A DNA stretch of 64,000 nucleotides from Microbacteriaceae bacterium (GTDB lineage Bacteria; Actinomycetota; Actinomycetes; Actinomycetales; Microbacteriaceae), in the NCBI GenBank assembly GCA_025464975.1, contig JAODMT010000015.1:1-64000 (forward strand), given 5' to 3'. The position numbers and the translations under genes were made by a program. The notes below the pieces were generated by a model. That model was not told the DNA's origin and did not search any database. It was given only the letters and a program-made list of their open reading frames with translations. Of the stretch, positions 40,772 to 49,411 are shown piece by piece; the first letter of the stretch is position 1; every line of letters starts with the position of its first letter.

Positions 40772-41713
40772 TCAGAACTCGGAGAGCGTCACCGGCCGGT
40801 TCTCGACGAGCGACAAGCGCGCCGCCTCGACAAGCCGCTGAATGGCTAGCGCCCGGACGGCATCCACGGTCACGGGAGTCCCTGATCGCACGGCCGAGGC
40901 GAACTCCGAGACGAGAGAGGGCCAGGCCTCGTTGTTGTCCATGTCGACGGTGTTGTAGGCGAGACGGGCGGCGTGTGTGAATAGGTCGACATCGGTGAGG
41001 ACCCTCGGAACGGTCACGCGGCCCGACAGGAGAAGCTGGCCGGCGGCACCGTCCGCGTGGGTGGTTGCGAGAGTCACCGCCTCGCGCGGGTTTCCCGACG
41101 CGCCAATGGTGTGGATCGGTCCGGCGGCGGCTTCGACGAGGTCGAGCAGGTGCGGGCCGAGATCGAACAGCACGCCGAGCTCATCCCGCCATCCGGTTCG
41201 CTCTGACTCGCCGAGGAACCCGGTCGCAAGGAAGCCGCCGTGCACGTACCGAGCAGTGACCGCGATCGCCGGCGAGCTGTCCCTGAGGGCGGCAGCCTCG
41301 GCGAGGAAGGCGCGGGTGCGCGGATGGAACCGCTTGGTAAACACCACGATGGTGGCAACCCCGGCATTCTCGATCGCGGAGACCAGTTCTTCGGCCTTGG
41401 CGAGGGTCGCGGCGAGCGGCTTCTCGAGCATGAGTGCCTTGCCGGCTTCCGCGGCCCGAATGGCGAGGTCGCCCTGCACGGCGGGCGGCACTGCGAAGTC
41501 CACGGCTTCGGATGCGTCGAGCAGCTGTTGGTAGGTGTCGAAGGCCGGCACCCCGTACTGCCCGGCCAGGACGAGTGCCCGCTCGCGGGTCGCACTCCAG
41601 ACGCCGCTCAAGACCGTGCCTTGACCGCTGGAGTGAAGCGGGGCGTGCATCGTGCTGGCCCATTGGCCGGCGCCGACGAGGCCGACCCGAACCGGTGTGA
41701 CGTCCCCGACCAT
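40772..41713 (-). CDS. Gfo/Idh/MocA family oxidoreductase
   Basis: A 313-aa NAD(P)-dependent sugar or inositol dehydrogenase-type enzyme. The Rossmann motif is VGLVGAGQWASTMHAPL, the MocA family lysine is in MLEKPLAATLAKA, and GVLFDLGPHLLDLVEAAAG contains the conserved histidine of the C-terminal domain. Its ATG overlaps the stop of the ROK gene (ATGA), so it is the last gene of the minus-strand half of the glycoside divergon. The exact sugar is unknown. Confidence 0.84.
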   Translation of the reverse strand: MVGDVTPVRVGLVGAGQWASTMHAPLHSSGQGTVLSGVWSATRERALVLAGQYGVPAFDTYQQLLDASEAVDFAVPPAVQGDLAIRAAEAGKALMLEKPLAATLAKAEELVSAIENAGVATIVVFTKRFHPRTRAFLAEAAALRDSSPAIAVTARYVHGGFLATGFLGESERTGWRDELGVLFDLGPHLLDLVEAAAGPIHTIGASGNPREAVTLATTHADGAAGQLLLSGRVTVPRVLTDVDLFTHAARLAYNTVDMDNNEAWPSLVSEFASAVRSGTPVTVDAVRALAIQRLVEAARLSLVENRPVTLSEF

Positions 41714-42879
41714 CAGCCCAACCGGGCGTTGATCGCGTTCGCGGAGAAGAGGCTGTCCGCCACGATGCGAGTCATTCCGATGAGACCGGCCTCGTCGCCA
41801 AGGGTGGATAGTCGAATGTCGAGGTTGCGTGTTGCCCGGGAAAGCGAACGGGGGTAAAGCGTCTCGCGCAGACCCCCGATGAGGGACGTAGATGCCAGGT
41901 CACCGCTCAACACGAGAACGCCGGGGTTGACCATGGAAATGACGGTCGCCATCACCTCGCCGATGCGCTGCCCGGCCTCGTGGGTGAGCGCGATCGCGTC
42001 GACCTGGCCGGATACGAGCAGATCACGCACGTCACGACCGGAGTTGGCCTGAATGCCGCGTTCGGTGAGCTTCATGGCGATGGCGCGGCCGCTCGCGACC
42101 GCAGCGAGACAGCCGCGCGAGCCGCACTGGCACAGCGCATTCTCGCCCGCGAGCCGGATGTGACCGATGTCGCCGGCTCCGCCGTCGATGCCGTGGTAGA
42201 CCGCGCCGTTGATGACGAGGCCGGCCCCGATTCCGGTCGACACCTTGACGAGGCAGACCGAGGACGAGTTCTGGTAGGCCGTGGATTGTTCGCCGAGGGC
42301 CATTGCGTCGGCGTCATTTTCAACGAAGATCGGTACTGGAAATGCCTCGCTGAGGTGGTCCGCGATCGGGTAGCCGTCCCAGCCAGGCATGATCGGCGGC
42401 TGTGACGGGCGGTGCGTCTGTGGGTCGATCGGACCGGGCACGGAGATGCCGGCGCCGCACAGCCGCGAGATCTCCACTCCGGCGTCCTGCAATAGCCGGG
42501 TCATAGCGGCGGAGAGAGCGCTGAGAACGCGCTCCGGCCCCGAGACGATGGGAACGTTGACCGTGTCGCTCGCGAGAATTCTCCCCTGCAAGTCAGTGAC
42601 GGCAACCTGCGAGTGAGCTGTGTTCACGGTCGCCACGGCGACTGCCGAGTGGTTGACATCGAATACGAGTCTGCTCGGCCGCCTTCCGCCTGTCGCGTCG
42701 CCCTCACCGGACTCCGTGACCAACCGGGCCTCCATGAGGGCGTCGACCCGCTGCGACACGGTCACCCGGGAGAGGCCGGTGAGGGTGCGGATGTCCTTGC
42801 GGGTGTTCGCATCCTGAGATCGGATCAGGTGCAGGATGTCGCCGGGCCCCGAACTCATGTGCCGCCTTTCCTCCGTCAT
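41713..42879 (-). CDS. ROK family transcriptional regulator
   Basis: A 388-aa NagC/XylR-type repressor. It combines an N-terminal winged helix (about residues 10-60, with TRKDIRTLTGLSRVTVSQRV) and a ROK sugar-kinase-like domain with VENDADAMALGE and the zinc motif CQCGSRGCLA. In the latter the usual Glu after GC-L is Ala. Two start codons are plausible: ATG 42879 with GAGGATC upstream, and ATG 42858 with a better GGAGGAAAGG site. It probably senses the imported sugar and controls the divergon. Confidence 0.86.
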   Translation of the reverse strand: MTEERRHMSSGPGDILHLIRSQDANTRKDIRTLTGLSRVTVSQRVDALMEARLVTESGEGDATGGRRPSRLVFDVNHSAVAVATVNTAHSQVAVTDLQGRILASDTVNVPIVSGPERVLSALSAAMTRLLQDAGVEISRLCGAGISVPGPIDPQTHRPSQPPIMPGWDGYPIADHLSEAFPVPIFVENDADAMALGEQSTAYQNSSSVCLVKVSTGIGAGLVINGAVYHGIDGGAGDIGHIRLAGENALCQCGSRGCLAAVASGRAIAMKLTERGIQANSGRDVRDLLVSGQVDAIALTHEAGQRIGEVMATVISMVNPGVLVLSGDLASTSLIGGLRETLYPRSLSRATRNLDIRLSTLGDEAGLIGMTRIVADSLFSANAINARLG

Positions 42880-42920
42880 GAGAGATCCTCGCTAGATTGT
42901 ACGTGGTGCGATGCCGGACA

Positions 42921-43790
42921 TCAGCCTTTGTCTGCTCCGCTGGTGAGCCCCTCGGTCAGCGCGCGCTCTGCGAATCCATACAGGACGATGATCGGGACGG
43001 TCAGCAGTACGGAGCCGGCCATCAGCACCGTCTTTGACACCTCGATGCCATTGGACAGCTGCGAAAGCCCGAGGGAGACCGTCCACAGATTGCGGTCGGC
43101 GGTGAGGAAGAGTAATGCAAACAGGAACTCGTTCCACGCGATCATGAAGACGTAGAGCCCGGTGGACACGATCGTCGGCATGGCGAGCGGGATGGTGATC
43201 TGCCGAAGAATGCGCAGCCGGCTCGCGCCATCCATCATGGCCGCCTCTTCGATGCTCACGGGGAGCGTCTTGAGGTAAGAGCGCAGCATGTGCACCGACA
43301 CCGGAATGGTTTGAGCGATGTAGACGATCGTCAAGCCGACAAGGGACTCTCGGATGCCGAGGGCAGAAAAGCCGACGAACAGGGGGATGGCGATGATGAT
43401 GACGGGAAACAGGTACACGACGAGGAACAGCGTGCTGATCTGCCTTTGGCCGAAGAACTTGAGTCGCGCGACGGCGTAGGAGGCCGGGATCGCGACCGCA
43501 AGTGTCACGACGACTGTAGCAATGGCTACGATCCCCGAGTTGACCATGAATCCGGCGAAGCCCTGGCCGCCCGAACTGGTGGACGCCAAGACGTTCTGGT
43601 AGGTCGCGAACGTGAGGTTCTGAATCGGCACCCACAGCCGGTCCGGGTGCAGCAGCAGGTCCTGCATAGGCACGAAGCTCAGTTCGAGCATGTAGTAAAA
43701 GGGGAACACGGTCGCGATGATCAAAACCGCGATCACGACCCAGCGGAGCACCCCGAAGGTGCGAGTCTGAATGACAATGCGACTACTCAC
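42921..43790 (-). CDS. Carbohydrate ABC transporter permease (CUT1, MalG-like)
   Basis: A 289-aa membrane protein with six predicted helices and the coupling loop EEAAMMDGASRLRILRQITIPLAMP. It is the second permease of a binding-protein-dependent sugar importer. It starts at the last base of the preceding permease gene (one-base overlap, ATG inside TAGT context). No ATPase gene accompanies the importer, so a shared MsiK-type ATPase is presumed. Confidence 0.9.
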   Translation of the reverse strand: MSSRIVIQTRTFGVLRWVVIAVLIIATVFPFYYMLELSFVPMQDLLLHPDRLWVPIQNLTFATYQNVLASTSSGGQGFAGFMVNSGIVAIATVVVTLAVAIPASYAVARLKFFGQRQISTLFLVVYLFPVIIIAIPLFVGFSALGIRESLVGLTIVYIAQTIPVSVHMLRSYLKTLPVSIEEAAMMDGASRLRILRQITIPLAMPTIVSTGLYVFMIAWNEFLFALLFLTADRNLWTVSLGLSQLSNGIEVSKTVLMAGSVLLTVPIIVLYGFAERALTEGLTSGADKG

Positions 43791-44737
43791 TAGTCGTCCT
43801 CTCCCCTGCTTGCGAAAAACCGCACGTAGATGAATAGCGAGACGGCGAGTATCGCCGAGAGCACGAACGCGTTGGCCGCCGCGCCTCCGATGTCGAAGCT
43901 GCCGAGGAGCTGGTTGTAGACGCGGACGGCAGACACGTCGGTGCCGGCCCCACCACCCGTGAGCAGGTAGATGTCATCGAACTTGTTGAAGGTCATGATG
44001 AGCCGCAGAACCGACAGCAGCGAGATCACGGGAAGCAACTGCGGGAAGACGATGAAGCGGAAGTTTTGCCACGGCGTCACGCCGTCCACGAGGGCGGCCT
44101 CCTCCACATCCTTCGGCAGTCCGACCAGCCGAGCGGTGATGAATAGGAAGGCGAACGGGAAGTAACGCCAGATTTCGAAGACGATCACTGTGATGAGGGC
44201 GAAGGGTGCCTTGCCGAGGAAGTCGATCGGATGCGCCCAGCCCAGGTACTTCGTTCCGATGATGTCGATGATTCCGAACTGCGGATTGAGCATGATCTGC
44301 CACACAAAGGTCACGGCGACGACCGGCGCGACGTACGGGAGCAGCATGAACGCGCGGGCGACAGCGCGACCGCGGAACGGGCGCCGGAAGGCGAGCGATG
44401 CCACGAGGCCGACCGCGATCGACCCGATGGTGGAGGTCACCGAGTAGATGACGGTAGTGCCGAGCGAACCCCAAAAACTGGGGTCGGTGAGCACGCTGAT
44501 GAAGTTATCGAGGGTCAGCGGGTTGAAGATGCCGTTGGTGGCGATCGTGGTGAAGGAGGTGCTCTGGAAGGCCAGAATCAGGTTCCAACCGACCGGCACG
44601 ATCACGATCGCCATGATGATGATGACGGTGGGGAGCACCATGGCAAGGCCCGCGCGGTTATCGCGACGGGCCGTGATGGAACGGCGCGGGCGGCCCCTGG
44701 AGGGGGCCGCCTTTGCCGGCGTCACTAGTTGAGACAT
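43790..44737 (-). CDS. Carbohydrate ABC transporter permease (CUT1, MalF-like)
   Basis: A 315-aa permease with six or seven helices and the coupling loop VEEAALVDGVTPWQNFRFIVFPQLLP. ATG at 44737 follows the binding-protein stop by 2 bp. A longer in-frame extension upstream would lie inside the binding-protein gene and is rejected. Part of the operon binding protein - permease - permease - ROK - MocA. Confidence 0.9.
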   Translation of the reverse strand: MSQLVTPAKAAPSRGRPRRSITARRDNRAGLAMVLPTVIIIMAIVIVPVGWNLILAFQSTSFTTIATNGIFNPLTLDNFISVLTDPSFWGSLGTTVIYSVTSTIGSIAVGLVASLAFRRPFRGRAVARAFMLLPYVAPVVAVTFVWQIMLNPQFGIIDIIGTKYLGWAHPIDFLGKAPFALITVIVFEIWRYFPFAFLFITARLVGLPKDVEEAALVDGVTPWQNFRFIVFPQLLPVISLLSVLRLIMTFNKFDDIYLLTGGGAGTDVSAVRVYNQLLGSFDIGGAAANAFVLSAILAVSLFIYVRFFASRGEDD

Positions 44738-44739
44738 GA

Positions 44740-46149
44740 CTACTTCAGCTTTGACTTGGCCTGATTGACCGCGTCGGTGGCGGTCGTTGCCGCTTTGGCC
44801 GGGGTGAGGCTGCCTGCGCCCATGTTGCCGATCACCTGCGGAACGGTCAGCTGGGTCTCGACCGCTCCGAGGAGCGAACCCTGTCCCTGCGGAATAGCCC
44901 AGGTGTTGATGCTGCTTGGGATCTTCTGGAGTGCGGCCATGGTGGCGGAGTCGTAGATCGAGGAGAGCGTTGCCTTCGTGTCGACGCCGGTCTGGAGCGT
45001 CTTCCATCCGTCCGTGTACTTGGTCGGGTTCGACGCGTCGCCGGTGCGAAGCGGGAACTTGCCCTCGGGCGCCATGCCGAGCCATGGGAGGTAGCCGGTC
45101 GACATCATGTACTGAACGAACTGCTCGGATGCCGGGGCGTTGGCCTTCTTGGTGACAGCCCATGAGGTGGCCAGGCCGAAAGTCGAGGCCGTCTTGCCGT
45201 CCGGTCCCTTGATCGCCGTCACAATTCCGCTGTTCTTGGCGAGGTACTGCGGGTCGCTCTGGCACTGAGGGCACGAGGGCAGCTGGCTGTTCTGCAGACC
45301 GGCCAGCTCACCAAGGATGTAGGTCGACCATGAGACCATCGCGGCCTGCCCGGCAAAGTACGTCGCGCGAGTGGTGTCCACGGTCTGGGTTCCCTGCGGC
45401 GAGTACTTTTGGGCGAGGTTGCCGTAGAGGCTCCAGGTCTGTCGGCACGCCGTGGAGTCGAGCGTCACGTTGCCCTTGCTGTCAACCAGCTGGCAACCGT
45501 TACCGAGCGCGAAGGACTGGAAGGTCTGCTCGGTGAACACGTCCGATGGGTCGGTCGCGAGCGTGATGCCATACTGTCCCGGCTTCGTCAGCGTCTGCGC
45601 CGCCTTCTCGATGGCCGCATAGGTGGTCGGAGCCGCCAATCCCGCCTTCTGGAAGAGGTCCTTGCGGTAGATAAGGAGCTGCGCGAACGCCGAGTCCGGC
45701 ACGGCGAGCTGAGTCGATCCCTGCTTGTCGAGGGTGAGCGCGGAAGCAGTGAATGTCGACGCGCCGAGGTTCTTGACGACGGCGGCGGCCGCGTCAGTGT
45801 TGAGCAGCTGCTGGGACTGGAACTGTCGCACTTCCGCGAGGGAAAGTCCGCCCATCACGTCGGGCAGCTTGCCTGAGAGAGCCGCGGATTCGGCGAGCTG
45901 CACCACCTGGCTGTCATCGACGGCCACGAGCTTGACCTTGATGCCGGTCTTCTTCGTGAATCCGGCAATGATGCCCTGAGTGGTCTTGACCCGGTCGGGC
46001 TGGTTCTCGAGCGACCAAACCGTAATCGTCTTGGCCGTGGTACCGGTACTCGTGCTGGTGCTTGAGGACGAACATCCTGCTAGCACCGCGCCTGCTGCTA
46101 GAACCACCGTCGTTGCGGCGGCGATCCTGGCTATGCGCGACTTCATCAT
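44740..46149 (-). CDS. Carbohydrate ABC transporter substrate-binding lipoprotein (CUT1 family)
   Basis: A 469-aa extracytoplasmic solute-binding protein of family 1. The signal peptide ends in the lipobox VLAGC. A Ser/Thr-rich linker and the TITVWSLENQPDR start of the binding fold follow. It has GAGAGGAG upstream of a double ATG; either may be used. It is the first gene of the minus-strand operon, divergent from the catabolic operon. Ligand inferred to be an alpha-glucoside from the neighbouring glycosidases. Confidence 0.88.
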   Translation of the reverse strand: MMKSRIARIAAATTVVLAAGAVLAGCSSSSTSTSTGTTAKTITVWSLENQPDRVKTTQGIIAGFTKKTGIKVKLVAVDDSQVVQLAESAALSGKLPDVMGGLSLAEVRQFQSQQLLNTDAAAAVVKNLGASTFTASALTLDKQGSTQLAVPDSAFAQLLIYRKDLFQKAGLAAPTTYAAIEKAAQTLTKPGQYGITLATDPSDVFTEQTFQSFALGNGCQLVDSKGNVTLDSTACRQTWSLYGNLAQKYSPQGTQTVDTTRATYFAGQAAMVSWSTYILGELAGLQNSQLPSCPQCQSDPQYLAKNSGIVTAIKGPDGKTASTFGLATSWAVTKKANAPASEQFVQYMMSTGYLPWLGMAPEGKFPLRTGDASNPTKYTDGWKTLQTGVDTKATLSSIYDSATMAALQKIPSSINTWAIPQGQGSLLGAVETQLTVPQVIGNMGAGSLTPAKAATTATDAVNQAKSKLK

Positions 46150-46178
46150 CGCGACTCCTCTCGTGTGGGGACTACGAG

Positions 46179-46240
46179 GACATTAGCTGACCATTTGCAA
46201 AATGTCTATACAGAAGATGTACAGCAATAATGCTAATGTC
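46179..46240. promoter_or_regulatory. Mirrored divergent promoters with TTTGCAAA operator
   Basis: GACATTAGC (46179-46187) and GCTAATGTC (46232-46240) are a perfect 9-bp inverted repeat, so each strand has TAATGT as a candidate -10. For the leftward promoter TAGACA (complement of 46203-46208) lies 17 bp upstream. Between these two boxes sits the palindrome CATTT-GCA-AAATG (46192-46204, core TTTGCAAA), a good candidate for the ROK regulator. TGTACA at 46218-46223 is a second small palindrome. Confidence 0.55.
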
Positions 46241-46269
46241 GGAGAAATTTAGAACAAGGATGGTCGACA

Positions 46270-47319
46270 GTGAACAGTCTTCTTCGATTCGCCGGACCTC
46301 GCCAGATCGAGGTCGTCGAAGTGCCGCCGGTGGCATTGCAGCCAGGGCAGGCTCGCGTGCGAACCCTGTATTCCGGGATCTCGGCGGGGACCGAGATGAC
46401 CGCGTATCGCGGCACCAACCCGTACATCACCTCCTCGTGGGACCCGGAGGTCCGGTTGTTCCGCGATGGCGAGGAACAGCCGCCCGTGGGATACCCGCTG
46501 GACGGCTGGGGCTACTCCGAGGTCGGAGAGGTCATCGAAATCGCAGCGGACGGCGAGCCTGCGGAGGATTCCCCTCGAATTGGCGACGTGGTTTGGGGAA
46601 TCTGGGGGCACCGTTCCGAGGGCATCCTGCCTATCGAGAACCTGCGTGGCCACGTGTTGCCAAATTCGGTCGAGCCTCTGGCCGCATCATTCGTGCGCGT
46701 CGGAGCCATCGCGCTGAACGGCGTGCTCCAGGCCGATCTTGGCGTCGGCACGACCGTTGTCATCTACGGGCAGGGGGTCATCGGTCTTTTGGCAACCCGT
46801 CTTGCCGCGCTGAACGGAGCCACGGTGATCGCCGTCGACGGGATCGAATCCCGCCGCGAACGCGCCCTATCGTGGGGCGCCGCGCACGCATTCGCCCCGT
46901 CTCGAGAGCTCGGGCTGAAGGTCCGGGAACTCACGGGCGGCGCTGGAGCCGACGTGGCCATCGAGCTGAGCGGAAACTACCACGCGCTCCAGGACGCGAT
47001 TCGAGCCGTCGGCGCCGACGGCACCGTCGTGGCATCCGGGTTCTACCAGGGTGAGGCGGCGCCACTGAGGCTGGGCGAGGAGTTCCACCACAATCGAGTG
47101 CAGGTGCTCGCATCGCAGATCGGATCGGTGCCGAACCGGCTCCGCGCCCGCTGGGACGTGCCGCGACTGCAGCGCACCGTCATCGAGGCCATCGCCGATG
47201 GCCGGCTCGACACCGCATCGCTCGTGACCCACCGCTACTCGCTCGCCAACGCGGCCGAGGCCTATGAGATGCTCGACACGGATGCCTCGGCGGCTCTGCA
47301 AGTGGTGTTGGAGTTCTGA
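46270..47319 (+). CDS. Zinc-binding medium-chain dehydrogenase family protein
   Basis: A 349-aa MDR-superfamily oxidoreductase. The N-terminal GroES-like part has LYSGISAGTEMTAYRG, and the Rossmann part has VVIYGQGVIGLLATRLAALNGA. The typical structural-zinc cysteine cluster is not obvious, so it belongs to an atypical branch. GTG at 46270 has AAGGATG 7 nt upstream. It is the first of four coupled genes: its stop overlaps the next ATG (TGATG). Probably oxidises a sugar or sugar alcohol freed by the glycosidases. Confidence 0.8.
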   Translation: MNSLLRFAGPRQIEVVEVPPVALQPGQARVRTLYSGISAGTEMTAYRGTNPYITSSWDPEVRLFRDGEEQPPVGYPLDGWGYSEVGEVIEIAADGEPAEDSPRIGDVVWGIWGHRSEGILPIENLRGHVLPNSVEPLAASFVRVGAIALNGVLQADLGVGTTVVIYGQGVIGLLATRLAALNGATVIAVDGIESRRERALSWGAAHAFAPSRELGLKVRELTGGAGADVAIELSGNYHALQDAIRAVGADGTVVASGFYQGEAAPLRLGEEFHHNRVQVLASQIGSVPNRLRARWDVPRLQRTVIEAIADGRLDTASLVTHRYSLANAAEAYEMLDTDASAALQVVLEF

Positions 47320-48116
47320 TGAATCTGATTACCGTTCAGGAACAGCACCTTCCCGGCGACTCGCTCGAGAAGAAATTCGAGGTAGCCCTCGAGTGGGGCT
47401 TCGACGGAATCGAGCTGCGGAGCAAGGGCGACCTCCACTTCGCGTCCCGGCTCCCTGAGCTGAAGCGAGCACGGGACAACGGCGTGGTGATGCCGACGAC
47501 CTGCGTCGAGATGTCCCACTTCATCGGCGCCTTCGACCCCGACCTTCGGGCGGACGCGGTCGCGCAATTGAGCTCGCAGTTGAGCGTGATGGCCGAAATC
47601 GGGGGAGTCGGAGTGATGACCCCGGGATCGTACGGCATGTTCTCGAAGCGCCTGCCTCCGTTCGAGCCGCCGCGCTCGCCCGAGGAAGACCACCGGGTGC
47701 TCGTTGACGCGCTCGGTCCTCTCGCGGAACACGCGGTATCCGAGGGTGTCGAGCTGTTCCTCGAGCCACTCAACCGCTACGAGGACTACCTAGTGAACCG
47801 GCTGTCGGACGCCGCGGACCTCATCCGCGAGATCGGGTCGAACGGCCTCCGCATTGTCGCCGACACGTATCACATGAATATCGAGGAGACGGATCTGGCA
47901 TCCGCGTTCCAGGACGTCGCCCCGTTCATCGGGCACGTGCAGGCGAGCGACTCGAACCGCTTGGAGCCGGGCGCCGGCCACATCGACTGGGCGCTGTTCG
48001 GTGCGACCCTTCAGGCGATCGGGTACGAGCGCTCCGTCGCAATCGAGTCCCGCCTCTCCGGGCCGGCAGCGTCGGTTCTGCCTCCGGTTCCGCAGCTTCT
48101 GCGCAGGTACCTCTGA
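47319..48116 (+). CDS. Sugar phosphate isomerase/epimerase family protein (xylose isomerase-like TIM barrel)
   Basis: A 265-aa AP-endonuclease-family-2 TIM barrel. Metal-site and catalytic motifs are visible: LEPLNRYEDYLVNR, VADTYHMNIEETD, HVQASDSNRLEPGAGHIDW and AIESRLSG near the end. This is the layout of tagatose/psicose 3-epimerase-like and inosose-isomerase-like enzymes. Both its start and stop overlap neighbours by one base, so translation is coupled. Substrate unknown. Confidence 0.82.
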   Translation: MNLITVQEQHLPGDSLEKKFEVALEWGFDGIELRSKGDLHFASRLPELKRARDNGVVMPTTCVEMSHFIGAFDPDLRADAVAQLSSQLSVMAEIGGVGVMTPGSYGMFSKRLPPFEPPRSPEEDHRVLVDALGPLAEHAVSEGVELFLEPLNRYEDYLVNRLSDAADLIREIGSNGLRIVADTYHMNIEETDLASAFQDVAPFIGHVQASDSNRLEPGAGHIDWALFGATLQAIGYERSVAIESRLSGPAASVLPPVPQLLRRYL

Positions 48117-49411
48117 TGGCCCCCAGCGTGGCGGCACGGGCGATCTCGGTGCTCGAGGCAAACTGGACCGGCTCCCACACCCTCCCGGCAACGGGACTGT
48201 ATCCGCACCAGTGGAGCTGGGACTCGGCGTTCATTGCGATCGGTCTTCGTCGTGTGTCGCCTCGTCGGGCGGGGCAGGAGCTCGACGCGCTGCTCGCTGG
48301 GCAGTGGGCCGACGGGCGAATCCCGCAAATCATCTTCGACCCCCACCGCGACCAGGACTATTCCCCGGGCTCACAGTTCTGGCAGTCGCGGACCATGCCG
48401 GGTTCGCCGGATGTCGTCGACACCGCCGGGCTCGTGCAGCCGCCGAACCACGCCTGGGCGGTATGGAAGGTGCACGCCGCCGATCCGGCCGAGTCAACGC
48501 GACGGAGTTTCCTCGAGCGCACCTACCCGCAGCTCCTGGCCTGGCACGAATACTTGCGCACCCGGCGCGACCGCGGCGGGCGAGGGCTCGCCTCGATCGT
48601 GCACCCCTGGGAGTCCGGCACCGACAACTCGCCGCTCTGGGACGACGCGCTCGCGCGCGTGCCAGGGACCCCGCAACACGTCTTCGAGCGGCCCGACCTA
48701 TTGCACGCAAATGCCTCAGAACGGCCGAGCGATCGGGAGTACGGTCGGTATTTCTGGCTCGCGGAGCGCTACCGCGATCACAACTGTGACGACCAGGACA
48801 CCGAGTACCCGTTCCTGCTCGAGGATCCGCTGTTCAATTCGCTGTATGCGATCTCCGAGCTCGCGCTCGCCCGCATCGCCTCGGAACTCGGCCGCGACCC
48901 CGAGCCGCACGTGCGCCGGGCGTCCGAGCTGACCGTCGCGCTCGGGGAGCTCTTCGTCGAGAGCATCGGCAGCTACGGCGCTCGCGACGTCACGAGCGGT
49001 CAGGTGGTCGCTAAGGCGACGATCAACGGGGTGCTTCCACTCCTTCTACCGGACCTGCCGACGGCCGAGACTCTCATCGCTACGTTGCTCGGGCCTCGTT
49101 TTCTCGGCTCCGGCGCGCAACTGGTGCCGAGCTACGACGCCACGGCGGCCGACCTGGAGCCGGAGCTCTACTGGCGTGGACCGGCCTGGTTCAATATGGC
49201 CTGGCTCGCCGCGACGGCGCTTGGGGTGCACGGACGGCAGGATGCCGCCAACGAGCTCGGCCAGAACTTGGTTCGACTCGCGGACGTGAACGACTTCCCG
49301 GAATACGTTGAACCGTGGATCGGATCGCCGCACGGCACCCGACGATTCAGCTGGACGGCCGCCCTGACGCTGGAGACCCTCAGACACGATGGATGGGGAC
49401 TATTCGAGTGA
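48116..49411 (+). CDS. GH63-like glycosidase (glucosylglycerate/mannosylglycerate hydrolase-type)
   Basis: A 431-aa (alpha/alpha)6-barrel glycosidase. LYPHQWSWDSAFIAIGL and the following ADGRIPQIIFDP block are typical of the GH63 branch that includes bacterial glucosylglycerate hydrolase. SIVHPWESGTDNSPLWDDAL carries the presumed catalytic Asp region, and YWRGPAWFNMAWL is the late conserved block. There is no signal peptide, so it acts inside the cell on an imported substrate. The ATG overlaps the previous stop, and its own stop is GTGA with the next gene. Glucosylglycerate as substrate is an inference from family. Confidence 0.78.
   Translation: MAPSVAARAISVLEANWTGSHTLPATGLYPHQWSWDSAFIAIGLRRVSPRRAGQELDALLAGQWADGRIPQIIFDPHRDQDYSPGSQFWQSRTMPGSPDVVDTAGLVQPPNHAWAVWKVHAADPAESTRRSFLERTYPQLLAWHEYLRTRRDRGGRGLASIVHPWESGTDNSPLWDDALARVPGTPQHVFERPDLLHANASERPSDREYGRYFWLAERYRDHNCDDQDTEYPFLLEDPLFNSLYAISELALARIASELGRDPEPHVRRASELTVALGELFVESIGSYGARDVTSGQVVAKATINGVLPLLLPDLPTAETLIATLLGPRFLGSGAQLVPSYDATAADLEPELYWRGPAWFNMAWLAATALGVHGRQDAANELGQNLVRLADVNDFPEYVEPWIGSPHGTRRFSWTAALTLETLRHDGWGLFE

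Noticed and set aside
43790-45274. Longer version of the MalF-like permease reaching into the binding-protein gene
   Set aside because: The extra N-terminus is Arg/Gly-rich shadow sequence; the ATG at 44737 lies 2 bp after the binding-protein stop and gives a normal permease length.
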